64,000 bases of DNA from assembly GCA_029779645.1 (NCBI GenBank), contig JAKPAC010000010.1, forward strand, positions 1 through 64,000, read 5' to 3'. The stretch's first letter is position 1, and every line of letters starts with the position of its first letter. Under the pieces are notes generated by a model. It made no database searches. It was given only the letters and a program-made list of their open reading frames with translations, and was not told where the DNA came from. The position numbers were made by a program, and so were the translations under genes. This document shows positions 49,573 to 57,681 of this stretch, one piece after another. Source of the DNA: Actinomycetes bacterium (GTDB lineage Bacteria > Actinomycetota > Actinomycetes > Actinomycetales > Microbacteriaceae).

Positions 49573-52500
49573 CGCGCGCTCACCGCCTTCACGGTGTGGA
49601 TCATGCACACGCCGAAGGTGTGCGGGTCGGTGCAGTGCTCCTCCACGCGCGCGATGAACTCGCTGCGCGCCATCCCCCGCGCGAGCTCGCCGAACAGCGC
49701 GGTGAACTCCGCGGCCCGCTGCTCGTCGAGCGCCGGCTGTGCGGGCGTGACCACCGACATGGTCGCCGGGTTGGCCTGATGAACCAGCAGCAACTGTGCG
49801 CCTCCAAGCTGTGTCTGCTCCGTGCCGTCGATGGCCTCGCTCAGATAGGCGAGCTGATACGCCGCGAGCTGCAGATTCTCGGCGACGCCCGCGTCGTTGC
49901 GGCTCTCGCTCTTGCCCGTCTTGAGGTCGACGATGACGACCGTGCCGTCGGCAAGCCGCTCGACACGATCGATCACCCCCCGCACATAGGCGTAGCCGGC
50001 CCGCGACGCGGCGTCATCGTCCGCCCGGTGGGCGCCGGCCGCCGCCCCCTCGTGCGACACGAGCGGGATCCTGAACTCGAAGCGCTGCTCCCCGCCGATG
50101 AGCGTCCCGCCGGCGGCGGCGAAGCCCCGCAGGTAGCCGTGCAGGCGCTGCACCATGCGCTGCGCGTTCGCCTTCGTGCTTCGCGAGAGCCAATCCGCCT
50201 CGAAGTCGAGCTCGTCCCACCGCTCGGCGACGGCTGCCCAGAGGGTCTGCGCGTCCCACGGCGCATCGGCGCCCGGGGCTTCGGGCGCGTCAGCCCTGCC
50301 CACCGTCATCAGCTCCATCGCCGAGTGGATCAGCGTGCCGACGCCGGTCGACGCATTGCGCTTCTCGCCGCCCAGCTCGCGCACCGCCCAGTCGACCTCG
50401 CAGGTGCGGAAGGCGTCGAGGCGCGACGGCGAGACCGTCACGTGCTCGGTGTGCAGATCGCGAAGGGGCGCCGTGTCGGTGGGCGCGAGCACGCCGTACC
50501 AGCTGCGCGGCTCGGCGCCGGCGACCCCCTCGGCGGCCAGCCGCGCGAGCTGCCCGGCCGCGTCTCGGGCGGCGGCGCACTCCCGGGTGCCCGCGGTCAG
50601 CGAGCGGCGCAGCTGGGCCACCACGCCGCGCAGGGTGAGCGGATGCTCCGCCGCGTCGTCCCGGCGAGCCTCGACGCCGCCGGGGCCACCCGTGAACAGG
50701 TCGAGGAAGACGCTCGGCGAGGCGTCCTCCCCGTCGACGGCCGTGACGATCAGCCGCGCGCCGGCGCGCGAGATGGCGCGCGTGAGGAGGCGCAGCTCGT
50801 CGTGCATCACCGCTCGGCGATCGCCGGAGGTCATGCCGGCGGCATCGTCCGCGCCCGCGTCACGCAGCGCCTCGGCGAGCGCGTCGGTCTCGAACAGCGC
50901 ACCGCGGGCCTTGAGATTCGGCCACACGCCGTCCTGCAGGCCCGCGACGACGACCGTGTCGAACTCGGTCCCGAGCGCGGTGGCCGGCGTCATGACGGTC
51001 ACCCGGTCGACGACCGCCGTGGGGGCGAGCGTGTCGTCGGGCACATCGGAGTCGAGCACTCGCGTGATGAACGCGGCCGGCGGGTCGACCGACTGGCGCT
51101 CGACGTGCAGCTTCGCCGCGGCGAACAGCGCGACGAGCGCGTCGAGCCGCGCGCCCGCCTCCTCGCCGCTTGCGCCGCCGGCCCTGGCCTGTCGCTGCCA
51201 GGCCGCGGCGACCCTGCTCGCCGACCAGGCCGCCCAGAGCAGCTCGTGCACGGTGCCGCCGGCCTCCGCCAGCCGGCGCACCTCCCGCAGCCCGTCCGCG
51301 AGCCGCGACGCCCGTCGGGCTTCGGGGGTGTCGATTCCGAGCAGCCCCGCCGGCTCGGCGAGCGCGGCGCACAGCAGCTCGGCGGCCGGGCGCTCGCCCC
51401 CGGCCGCGAGCTCCTCGCGCCGGAGCGACGCGCGCAGGCGCCGCAGCGTGATCGGGTCCATGCCGCCGAGCGGGCCGAGCAGCAGCGCGGTGAGCGTCTC
51501 GGCCGATGGCGGCTCGTCGGCGAGCGCGGCCCGAAGGTAGTGCAGGATGCCGCTGACCGCGTCGTCCTCGCGCAGCAGCCGGGCAACCCCGCGTGTGCCC
51601 GTGGGCACCTCGCGCCCGGCGAGCGCCTGCTCGAGCGCGGCGACCTGCCGCGTGTCGTGCGCGATCACGGCCATCTCCCGCCAGGGAACCCCGTCGAGCA
51701 GGTGCCGCTCGCGCAGGCGCCGGGCGATCACGTCGGCCTCGCGCGTGCTCGTCGACACCGTGTGCACCTCCACCGCGCCGGGCACGCCGATCCGCGCGGG
51801 GGCCGCCAGCCGGTGTCGGAAGCTGCCGCTGACGCCGATCCGCTCGGACACGCTCCGCACGACGCCGCGCAGCTCGCGGTCGCCCCGATGCGCGAGGTCG
51901 AGCACGAGCCGTTCGCCGCCCACGGCGCGGCCCAGGCGATCGAGGTGCTCCGGCGAGGCGCCCCGGTAGGCGCCGGCGCTCATGTCGGGGTCGCCGAACG
52001 CCAGCACCGCGACGCCCCGGCGGCCGAGGGCCGTGAGCAGCTGCACTCCCGCGAGCGTGAGCTCCTGCGCATCGTCCACGAGCAGCACGCGCAGCCGACC
52101 GACCGCACCGAGCACCGACGCCTCGCCGGCGGCGGCCCCGCGCACGATCGCCGCGGCCTCGCGAAGGAGCTCGCTCGAGTCGTAGTGCCCCGCACGCAGC
52201 TGGTCGCGCACGCGGTCGTACTCCTGGATGAACTGGCCGGCCGCCCGCCAGACCGGGACGTCGCGTGCGACCCCGAGCGCCCCGAGCCGCTTGCCGCCGA
52301 GCCCGAGCTCGCGGCACTGCGCCATGAACCCTCGCAGCTCGCCGCGGAATGCCGGCACCTGCCGCGCCGCGGGCGGCACCGCCTCCGCCCAGGGATCTGC
52401 CGCCCCCTCGGCGACGTCGAGCTGCTGCCCCTCGAGCAGATCGGCGATGATGCCGTCCTGCTCGCCGGCCGTGAGCAGCTGCGGCGGCTGGTCGCCGCGC

Positions 52501-52835
52501 TGCACGTCGCGCCCCCGCACGAGCTGGAACGCCAGCGAGCCGAGCGAGCGAGCCAGCGCGCCGTTGCTCGCCGCGGCGACCCGCACCGCCAGTCGATCGC
52601 GCAGCGCGGTCGCGGTCGCACGAGACGGCGTGACCACCAGCACCTCGTCGGGGGTCAGCGCGTTCGCCTCGAGCAGCCGCGCGACGCGCTCCACGAGCGT
52701 GGTCGTCTTGCCCGTGCCGGGAGCACCGAACACCACGCCGCCCGCCGCGACAGGCAGATCGACGACCGCCTGCTGCGAGTCGTCGAGGGCGATCTCGAGC
52801 TGCCGCACGGGCGCATCACGCTGGGTCATCGTCAC
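49569..52835 (-). CDS. adnA: AdnA-like helicase-nuclease subunit
   Basis: 1088 aa from GTG 52835, supported by TAGCGT 7 nt upstream; ATG 52829 is the alternative. The motor part has Walker A GAPGTGKT (37-44), VVTPSRATATALRDRL and motif II LLVDDAQE, where the usual catalytic Glu is Asp. C-terminal nuclease motif VIVDLKTGK (about residue 965) and QLAAYQLAYL; the end has Cys-x8-Cys. As known for mycobacterial AdnAB, the A subunit motor is secondary and the nuclease active. Overlaps adnB, so the two are co-translated. Confidence 0.93.
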   Translation of the reverse strand: MTMTQRDAPVRQLEIALDDSQQAVVDLPVAAGGVVFGAPGTGKTTTLVERVARLLEANALTPDEVLVVTPSRATATALRDRLAVRVAAASNGALARSLGSLAFQLVRGRDVQRGDQPPQLLTAGEQDGIIADLLEGQQLDVAEGAADPWAEAVPPAARQVPAFRGELRGFMAQCRELGLGGKRLGALGVARDVPVWRAAGQFIQEYDRVRDQLRAGHYDSSELLREAAAIVRGAAAGEASVLGAVGRLRVLLVDDAQELTLAGVQLLTALGRRGVAVLAFGDPDMSAGAYRGASPEHLDRLGRAVGGERLVLDLAHRGDRELRGVVRSVSERIGVSGSFRHRLAAPARIGVPGAVEVHTVSTSTREADVIARRLRERHLLDGVPWREMAVIAHDTRQVAALEQALAGREVPTGTRGVARLLREDDAVSGILHYLRAALADEPPSAETLTALLLGPLGGMDPITLRRLRASLRREELAAGGERPAAELLCAALAEPAGLLGIDTPEARRASRLADGLREVRRLAEAGGTVHELLWAAWSASRVAAAWQRQARAGGASGEEAGARLDALVALFAAAKLHVERQSVDPPAAFITRVLDSDVPDDTLAPTAVVDRVTVMTPATALGTEFDTVVVAGLQDGVWPNLKARGALFETDALAEALRDAGADDAAGMTSGDRRAVMHDELRLLTRAISRAGARLIVTAVDGEDASPSVFLDLFTGGPGGVEARRDDAAEHPLTLRGVVAQLRRSLTAGTRECAAARDAAGQLARLAAEGVAGAEPRSWYGVLAPTDTAPLRDLHTEHVTVSPSRLDAFRTCEVDWAVRELGGEKRNASTGVGTLIHSAMELMTVGRADAPEAPGADAPWDAQTLWAAVAERWDELDFEADWLSRSTKANAQRMVQRLHGYLRGFAAAGGTLIGGEQRFEFRIPLVSHEGAAAGAHRADDDAASRAGYAYVRGVIDRVERLADGTVVIVDLKTGKSESRNDAGVAENLQLAAYQLAYLSEAIDGTEQTQLGGAQLLLVHQANPATMSVVTPAQPALDEQRAAEFTALFGELARGMARSEFIARVEEHCTDPHTFGVCMIHTVKAVSAR

Positions 52836-52842
52836 GTGTCTC

Positions 52843-52848
52843 ACGCTA
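52843..52848 (-). promoter_or_regulatory. -10 hexamer (TAGCGT) of adnAB
   Basis: Seven nt before GTG 52835 on the - strand without an RBS between; predicts leaderless adnA mRNA. Confidence 0.45.
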
Positions 52849-52892
52849 TCCGCTGCCTGCGACATCGCCCGGCGGCATCGCCGCGGCGGCGA

Positions 52893-52934
52893 CCACCGGT
52901 GCTCGCCATCAACGCCCGCCACCGGTGTTCGCCA
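52893..52934. repeat. Two 16-bp direct repeats containing CACCGGTG palindromes
   Basis: CCACCGGTGCTCGCCA (52893-52908) and CCACCGGTGTTCGCCA (52919-52934), 26 bp apart, each with the 8-bp palindrome CACCGGTG. They lie between divergent adnA and the DUF3107 gene and could be an operator. Confidence 0.6.
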
Positions 52935-53038
52935 CCAGCGTGCAGCGGGCGGGCGTTCTGCGGGCGTCACACCGGAGGGGTGTCGTAGGCTGGCCTCGTG
53001 CCGCCGCAGATGGCGCACGAGAGCGAAAGGGACCGTCC

Positions 53039-53263
53039 GTGGAGATCCGAATCGGCATTGTCAACACCCCGCGCGAGCTGAACTTCGAGACGCCCGACAC
53101 CGCCGAAGCCGTCCAGGCCACGGTCGTCAAGGCGCTGGAGGCGGGCACCACGCACATGACGTTCACCGACTCGAAGGGCAACACCGTGATCGTCCCGACC
53201 GCGTCGCTCGCGTACATCGAGCTCGGCGCCGAAGAGTCGCGCCGCATCGGCTTCGTCGTCTGA
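53039..53263 (+). CDS. DUF3107 family protein
   Basis: 74 aa, GTG at 53039 with AAAGGGA 7 nt upstream. Sequence VEIRIGIVNTPRELNFETPD, then THMTFTDSKGNTVIVPTASLAYIELG, matches the small beta-rich actinobacterial DUF3107 family (M. tuberculosis TB9.4, Rv3208A, as I recall). Function unknown. A TAGGCT at 52986 is a possible -10. The next gene begins one nucleotide after the stop. Confidence 0.88.
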   Translation: MEIRIGIVNTPRELNFETPDTAEAVQATVVKALEAGTTHMTFTDSKGNTVIVPTASLAYIELGAEESRRIGFVV

Positions 53264-53264
53264 G

Positions 53265-53555
53265 ATGCTTATCCTCCTGCCGCTCGTGATCGCGGTCGCC
53301 ACCGGAATCGGCATGCACTACGGCTCGCCGAATCGGCACAGCCGCGGCGTCGCGCTCGTGCCCGCGATCGCGACGGCGATCGCGGCGATCGTCTGGGCGG
53401 CGATGACGTGGATGGGCTTCGCGGAGGACAACCCCTGGATCTGGCTCGCCTCGATCGTCGCGCCCATCGTGATCACCTACCCGACGACGCTGTGGCTCGC
53501 TCGAACGCGCGCGGCTCACGACGCGGCCGAGGCCGCCCGCCTCGGCGTCGCCTGA
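53265..53555 (+). CDS. Small three-helix membrane protein
   Basis: 96 aa, ATG at 53265, one nt after the DUF3107 stop, so expression is coupled. Hydrophobic segments at about residues 1-16, 31-51 and 58-78 are separated by short polar loops (MHYGSPNRHSRG, GFAEDNPW). C-terminal ARTRAAHDAAEAARLG is amphipathic. Not recognised beyond being a small integral membrane protein. Confidence 0.75.
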   Translation: MLILLPLVIAVATGIGMHYGSPNRHSRGVALVPAIATAIAAIVWAAMTWMGFAEDNPWIWLASIVAPIVITYPTTLWLARTRAAHDAAEAARLGVA

Positions 53556-53624
53556 GCGCACGCCGGCGCGACCCGGCGGCACGCGGCCCGGCGGCAGTCG
53601 GCCCGCGCCTCGCGGCTCGGGTCG

Positions 53625-54341
53625 CTACGCCGAGAGCCCCATCGCGTCCATCCGACGCGTATGCCCGGTCATCAGGTCGGTGAACACGGGTTCGACCAGC
53701 GCCTCGTCGTCACGATCAAGCGCGCCGGCAGAGCTCAGCGCCGCGCGTGCGACCAGGAGCGTGTCGCCGACGAGGCGACGCCCCCACACCGACAGCAGCG
53801 AGCACCACTCCGGGTCGGCGGCGATCTTGGCGCCGAGGATCTCGACGATCGCGTCGCGATCGTCATCGGTCTTCAGGATGCGCGCGACGCGCTGCCCGGT
53901 GACGCCGTAGCTGTGCGCGAGCGCGCGGTAGAAGTCGTCCAGCATCCCCGCCGTGATATGCACGGTGAGCATCGTCTCCTCGACGCGGCGGCCGTGCGTC
54001 GCACGGCGGAACGCGTCGAGCTGCTCGCGAAACGGCAGCATCATCGCGGTCGGGTCGTCGCCCCGCTCGCGGATGACCGCCACGAGGTCGCGGTGCTTGA
54101 TGTAGGCGGCACCGGCGGCGCGCGAGAGCGATTCCTTGTGCTCGAGCGCGGGGGTGAGCGAGATGAGCTGGCTCAGCGTCTCGAAGTAGCCGAGCTGCAG
54201 ATAGGCGGCCTGGCCGAGGAAGACCTCGATGCTTGGGGCGAGCTGCGCAAACTCGATCCTGGTGGTGTCGGATGCCGCATCACGAGAGCGCAGCGAGAGC
54301 ACGCGCGCGACCTGCGGGCGCTGCCAGAACCACTTCACCAT
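53625..54341 (-). CDS. Ferritin-like fold protein (Rv3210c-like)
   Basis: 238 aa, ATG at 54341 with TAGGCT 7 nt upstream (leaderless). Largely helical, with a four-helix-bundle pattern: IEVFLGQAAYLQLGYFETLSQL, SLSRAAGAAYIKHRDLVAVIRERGDDP, RVEETMLTVHITAGMLDDFYRALA and ILGAKIAADPEWCSLLSVWGRRLVGDTLLVA. It resembles the ferritin-like/tRNA-hydroxylase-type proteins encoded beside DEAD-box helicase genes in actinobacteria. Iron-ligand spacing is not fully convincing, so catalysis is uncertain. Divergent from the helicase gene. Confidence 0.8.
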   Translation of the reverse strand: MVKWFWQRPQVARVLSLRSRDAASDTTRIEFAQLAPSIEVFLGQAAYLQLGYFETLSQLISLTPALEHKESLSRAAGAAYIKHRDLVAVIRERGDDPTAMMLPFREQLDAFRRATHGRRVEETMLTVHITAGMLDDFYRALAHSYGVTGQRVARILKTDDDRDAIVEILGAKIAADPEWCSLLSVWGRRLVGDTLLVARAALSSAGALDRDDEALVEPVFTDLMTGHTRRMDAMGLSA

Positions 54342-54348
54342 GGTGCAC

Positions 54349-54354
54349 AGCCTA
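54349..54354 (-). promoter_or_regulatory. -10 hexamer (TAGGCT) of the ferritin-like gene
   Basis: GTGCACC (7 nt) separates it from the ATG on the - strand. Confidence 0.55.
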
Positions 54355-54411
54355 GACCGCGCGGTTCGAGGGAATCGCCCGCGCCCCGCACGCCCCGGAG
54401 GCGGGTTCCGG

Positions 54412-54526
54412 TATCCTTGAGCGAACCCCCGGCGTTGGATCGGGGGTCCCGCGCCTGTGACTGGATCGATGTGGCGTGGATCTCACCTACATCGGCGGCC
54501 ATCGCCGCCAGACAGGCAATCTCACT
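54412..54526 (+). promoter_or_regulatory. -10 (TATCCT) and structured 5' leader of the DEAD-box helicase
   Basis: TATCCT at 54412-54417 predicts a start near 54424 and a leader of about 100 nt, unlike the leaderless genes around it. The leader opens with a hairpin (ACCCCC at 54425-54430 pairing with GGGGGT at 54442-54447) and has a second one, GGCGGC-CATC-GCCGCC (54494-54509), 17 nt before the start codon. Confidence 0.45.
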
Positions 54527-56014
54527 GTGACGACGTTCGCTGAACTCGGTATTGACCAGGACATCGTCGACTCTCTCGCCTCCAAGGGCATCGAGTCGGC
54601 GTTCCCCATCCAGGAGCAGACCATCCCCCTCGGCCTGCCCGGCCAGGACATCATCGGCCAGGCCAAGACCGGCACCGGCAAGACCTTCGGCTTCGGCATC
54701 CCCGTGGTGCAGCGCCTCGGCGCGAACCCCGAGCCCGGCGTCAAGGCGCTCATCGTGGTGCCCACCCGCGAGCTGTGCGTGCAGGTGTTCGAAGACCTCG
54801 AGCTGCTCACCAAGGGCCGCGCGACGAGCGTGGTCGCGATCTACGGCGGCAAGGCGTACGAGGGCCAGATCGAGCAGCTCAAGGCCGGCGCGCAGATCGT
54901 CGTCGGCACCCCGGGCCGCCTGATCGACCTCGCGGGCCAGCGCCTGCTCGACCTCTCGAACGCGACCGAGGTCGTCCTCGACGAGGCCGACAAGATGCTC
55001 GATCTCGGCTTCCTCCCCGACATCGAGAAGATCTTCCAGCGGGTGCCCGCGATCCGCCACACGCAGCTGTTCTCGGCGACGATGCCGGGCCCCATCGTCG
55101 CGATGGCCCGCCGCTTCATGACCAATCCGATCCACATCCGCGCGAACGACCCCGACGAGGGCCTCACGCAGGCGAACATCGAGCACCTGGTCTACCGCGC
55201 GCACTCGCTCGACAAGGACGAGGTCGTCGCGCGCATCCTCCAGGCCGAGGGCCGTGGCAAGACCGTCATCTTCACCCGCACCAAGCGCGCCGCCGCGCGC
55301 CTGGTCGACGAGCTGAACGACCGCGGATTCAACGCCGCAGCCGTGCACGGCGACCTGAACCAGGACCAGCGCGAGCGCGCCATGGCCGCGTTCAAGGCCG
55401 GCAAGAAAGACGTGCTGATCGCCACCGACGTGGCCGCCCGCGGCATCGACGTCGACGATGTCACGCACGTGATCAACCACACCATCCCCGAGGACGAGAA
55501 GGCCTACCTGCACCGCGTCGGCCGCACCGGCCGCGCCGGCCGCACCGGCACCGCGGTCACGTTCGTCGACTGGGATGACCTGCACAAGTGGGCGCTGATC
55601 AACCGCGCCCTCGAGTTCGGCCAGCCCGAGCCCGTCGAGACGTACTCGTCGAGCCCGCACCTCTACACCGACCTGAAGATCCCGGCCGGAACCAAGGGAC
55701 GCATCGCGACCGCGCCGAAGGCCGCAGCATCCACGGCGGAGCCGCGCGGCGAGCGCGCACCGAAGGCCGAGGGCGAGGGCGCTGGCCGCACCCGTCAGCG
55801 CCGCCGTACCCGCAGCGGCGCGAGCGCCGGCACCGGCGCCGAGGGGTCGGTGGATGCCGCGGCCGCAGCATCCGCCGAGGCACCCGCCGCCCGCACCGAG
55901 GGCGGCGGCGCCCACGACGGCCGCGGCGCCGAGCACCACGACGGCAAGCCCGGCCCGCGCCGGCGCCGCCGTCGCGGGCCGCGCACCGGTGGTGCCGGCG
56001 CGCCCCAGGCCTGA
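54527..56014 (+). CDS. rhlE: DEAD-box RNA helicase
   Basis: 495 aa from GTG 54527, where the conserved domain begins (VTTFAELGIDQDIVDSL); an in-frame upstream GTG at 54476 would add an unlikely leader. Motifs: Q-motif FPIQEQTIPLGL, I AKTGTGKT, Ia PTRELC, GG, TPGR, II DEAD, III SAT, IV VIFTRTK, V DVAARGIDV, VI HRVGRTGRAGRTG. The last about 100 residues are Ala/Arg/Gly-rich with a basic RRRRRRGPRTGG end, an RNA-binding tail. It remodels RNA in ribosome assembly or decay; cold-inducible in many bacteria. As I recall, orthologue of Rv3211 (rhlE). Confidence 0.95.
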   Translation: MTTFAELGIDQDIVDSLASKGIESAFPIQEQTIPLGLPGQDIIGQAKTGTGKTFGFGIPVVQRLGANPEPGVKALIVVPTRELCVQVFEDLELLTKGRATSVVAIYGGKAYEGQIEQLKAGAQIVVGTPGRLIDLAGQRLLDLSNATEVVLDEADKMLDLGFLPDIEKIFQRVPAIRHTQLFSATMPGPIVAMARRFMTNPIHIRANDPDEGLTQANIEHLVYRAHSLDKDEVVARILQAEGRGKTVIFTRTKRAAARLVDELNDRGFNAAAVHGDLNQDQRERAMAAFKAGKKDVLIATDVAARGIDVDDVTHVINHTIPEDEKAYLHRVGRTGRAGRTGTAVTFVDWDDLHKWALINRALEFGQPEPVETYSSSPHLYTDLKIPAGTKGRIATAPKAAASTAEPRGERAPKAEGEGAGRTRQRRRTRSGASAGTGAEGSVDAAAAASAEAPAARTEGGGAHDGRGAEHHDGKPGPRRRRRRGPRTGGAGAPQA

Positions 56015-56033
56015 CCCTCGGATCAGCATTTGT

Positions 56034-56073
56034 GGCCCGATTCGCGCGAGTGAGCGCGAGTCGGGCCCTTTTT
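56034..56073 (+). terminator. Rho-independent terminator of the DEAD-box helicase gene
   Basis: GGCCCGATTCGCGC pairs with GCGCGAGTCGGGCC (one wobble), followed by CTTTTT, 20 nt after the stop. Confidence 0.9.
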
Positions 56074-56159
56074 CGCGCCATAATCAGGAAGACGGTGCCC
56101 GGTTCTGTGCCCGTTGCATCGGGATCCCCCCGGTGTTCTTCCATTGAAGGAGCTCTCAC

Positions 56160-56588
56160 ATGCTGCGCATGGCTGTCGAATACCAGGGATTCTGGGGATC
56201 GTTCTTTGACATCATCTGGTGGTTCATCTCGGCGTTCGTCTTCGTCGCCTACCTCTTCCTGCTGTTCGCGTGCATGTCAGACATCTTCCGCGACCACAAG
56301 CTCAACGGCTGGTTCAAGGCGATCTGGCTGATCTTCCTGATCTTCGTGCCGTTCCTCACGGCACTCGTGTACCTCATCGCCCGCGGCCGCGGCATGTCGC
56401 GTCGCAGCGCCGAGGCTGCGCAGGCGATGCAGGACGCGCAGGAGCAGTACATCCAGAGCGTCGCCGGCACGAGCCCGTCCGACGAGATCGCCAAGGCGAA
56501 GGCCCTGCACGAGGCCGGCACCATCACCGACAGCGAGTTCGAGGCGCTCAAGGCGCAGGCGCTGCAGGGCGCGAAGCACACCGCGTAG
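56160..56588 (+). CDS. PLDc_N and SHOCT domain membrane protein
   Basis: 142 aa, ATG at 56160 with GAAGGAG 8 nt upstream. Two hydrophobic helices (about residues 17-42 and 54-73) form a PLDc_N module with the motif DHKLNGWFKAIWLIFLIFVPFLTALVYL. A linker leads to a C-terminal SHOCT segment (SDEIAKAKALHEAGTITDSEFEALKAQAL), a short oligomerisation helix pair. Common in actinobacteria; role unknown, possibly membrane stress. Monocistronic between terminators. Confidence 0.9.
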   Translation: MLRMAVEYQGFWGSFFDIIWWFISAFVFVAYLFLLFACMSDIFRDHKLNGWFKAIWLIFLIFVPFLTALVYLIARGRGMSRRSAEAAQAMQDAQEQYIQSVAGTSPSDEIAKAKALHEAGTITDSEFEALKAQALQGAKHTA

Positions 56589-56613
56589 CCGCGATCCGCT
56601 CAGCGCGACGGAT

Positions 56614-56647
56614 GCGCCCTCGGTCTCCTACGGGAGGACGGGGGCGC
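56614..56647. terminator. Hairpin between convergent genes
   Basis: GCGCCC (56614-56619) and CTCC (56625-56628) pair with GGAG (56633-56636) and GGGCGC (56642-56647); it starts 25 nt after the SHOCT gene stop and overlaps the end of the PHP gene. Confidence 0.5.
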
Positions 56648-57560
56648 TTCCGGTTCCGGCGGCGATGATCCGGGCGAGCATCGCGTCGCTGGTGGTGTGC
56701 TCGCCGGGGCGGTTGGGCTTGCCGCTGCCGTGATAGTCGCTCGAGCCGGTGACGATGAGGTCGTGCTCCTCGGCGAGGCGGCGCAGCGCGCGGGCGCCCT
56801 CGTCGGTGTTCTCGCGGTGGCCGAGCTCGAAGCCGCCGAGCCCGAGGCGGATGAGCTCGTGCAGCAGCCCGGGCGGCAGCATCCGCCCCCGACCGGCGGG
56901 GTGCGCGATGACCGCCACTCCCCCGGCCTCGACGATGAGCGAGACCGCGGTGGCGGGGTCGGGCGCGTAGTGCGAGACGAAGTAGCCGCGACGCGGATGC
57001 AGGATCTCTTCAAACGCCGCCGAGCGATCGGCGGCGTATCCGCGCGCGACGAGGGCGTCGGCGATGTGGGGCCGGCCGACGGTCGCGCCGTCGGACGTCT
57101 GCGCCAGCACGTCGTCCCAGGTGAAGTCGTAGTCGCGGCCGATGTTGCGCACCATCGTCTCGGCGCGACCCACGCGAGAGTCGCGGATCCGCTCGGTCGC
57201 GCGGCGCAGGCCGGCGTGCTCGGGGTCGAACAGGTAGCCGAGCACGTGCACGCTTCGCCCCTCGTGCGAGGCGCTGAGCTCGATGCCGGGCACGAACGTC
57301 ATGCCGTGCGTGCGTGCCGCGTGCGCGGCCTCGGCCCAGCCGCTCGTCGTGTCGTGGTCGGTGAGCGACATCGTTCGCATGCCCGCGCGCCGCGCGGCGG
57401 CGACGACCTCCGCGGGCGCCTCGGTGCCGTCCGAGTGCGAGGAGTGCATGTGCAGATCCGCGGTGCCGTCGGGCGCGCCGGATCCGCCGCCGCGCGTCAC
57501 GTCGCGCGGTGGCTCGACCTGCCCGTGCTGGGGCCCGTCGCCCGCCTGTTGCGTATCCAT
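56628..57560 (-). CDS. PHP-domain phosphoesterase (RNase AM/TrpH-like)
   Basis: 310 aa, ATG at 57560. PHP metal-site motifs in order: DLHMHSSHSDG, SLTDHDTTSGW, VPGIELSASHEG, HVLGYLFDP, AHPAGRGRM and GSSDYHGSGKPN. Members hydrolyse nucleotide phosphodiesters (3',5'-bisphosphates, 5'-3' RNA trimming) with two or three metal ions. The first about 30 residues are a hydrophilic, probably disordered extension. TACAGT lies 8 nt upstream of the ATG, so the leader is very short or absent. Divergent from the EEP gene. Confidence 0.92.
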   Translation of the reverse strand: MDTQQAGDGPQHGQVEPPRDVTRGGGSGAPDGTADLHMHSSHSDGTEAPAEVVAAARRAGMRTMSLTDHDTTSGWAEAAHAARTHGMTFVPGIELSASHEGRSVHVLGYLFDPEHAGLRRATERIRDSRVGRAETMVRNIGRDYDFTWDDVLAQTSDGATVGRPHIADALVARGYAADRSAAFEEILHPRRGYFVSHYAPDPATAVSLIVEAGGVAVIAHPAGRGRMLPPGLLHELIRLGLGGFELGHRENTDEGARALRRLAEEHDLIVTGSSDYHGSGKPNRPGEHTTSDAMLARIIAAGTGSAPVLP

Positions 57561-57568
57561 GTGCTTCG

Positions 57569-57574
57569 ACTGTA
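57569..57574 (-). promoter_or_regulatory. -10 hexamer (TACAGT) of the PHP gene
   Basis: Eight nt before the ATG on the - strand. Confidence 0.4.
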
Positions 57575-57668
57575 TCCCCTCGCCCGCGCGCCGCCGGCCG
57601 GAACGTCGGAACGCGCGAAACGCGGGCGCGATCCGAGCCGCTTTCCAGGGATTCTCAGGCGGCTCGCC

Positions 57669-57674
57669 TAATGT
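57669..57674 (+). promoter_or_regulatory. -10 hexamer (TAATGT) of the EEP gene
   Basis: CGAAGTC (7 nt) separates it from the GTG at 57682; no RBS. Confidence 0.5.
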
Positions 57675-57681
57675 CGAAGTC

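Noticed and set aside
45418..52988. Two giant + strand frames (over 1100 codons each) across adnAB
   Set aside because: Antisense shadows of adnB and adnA, which carry all helicase and nuclease motifs in the - strand frames.
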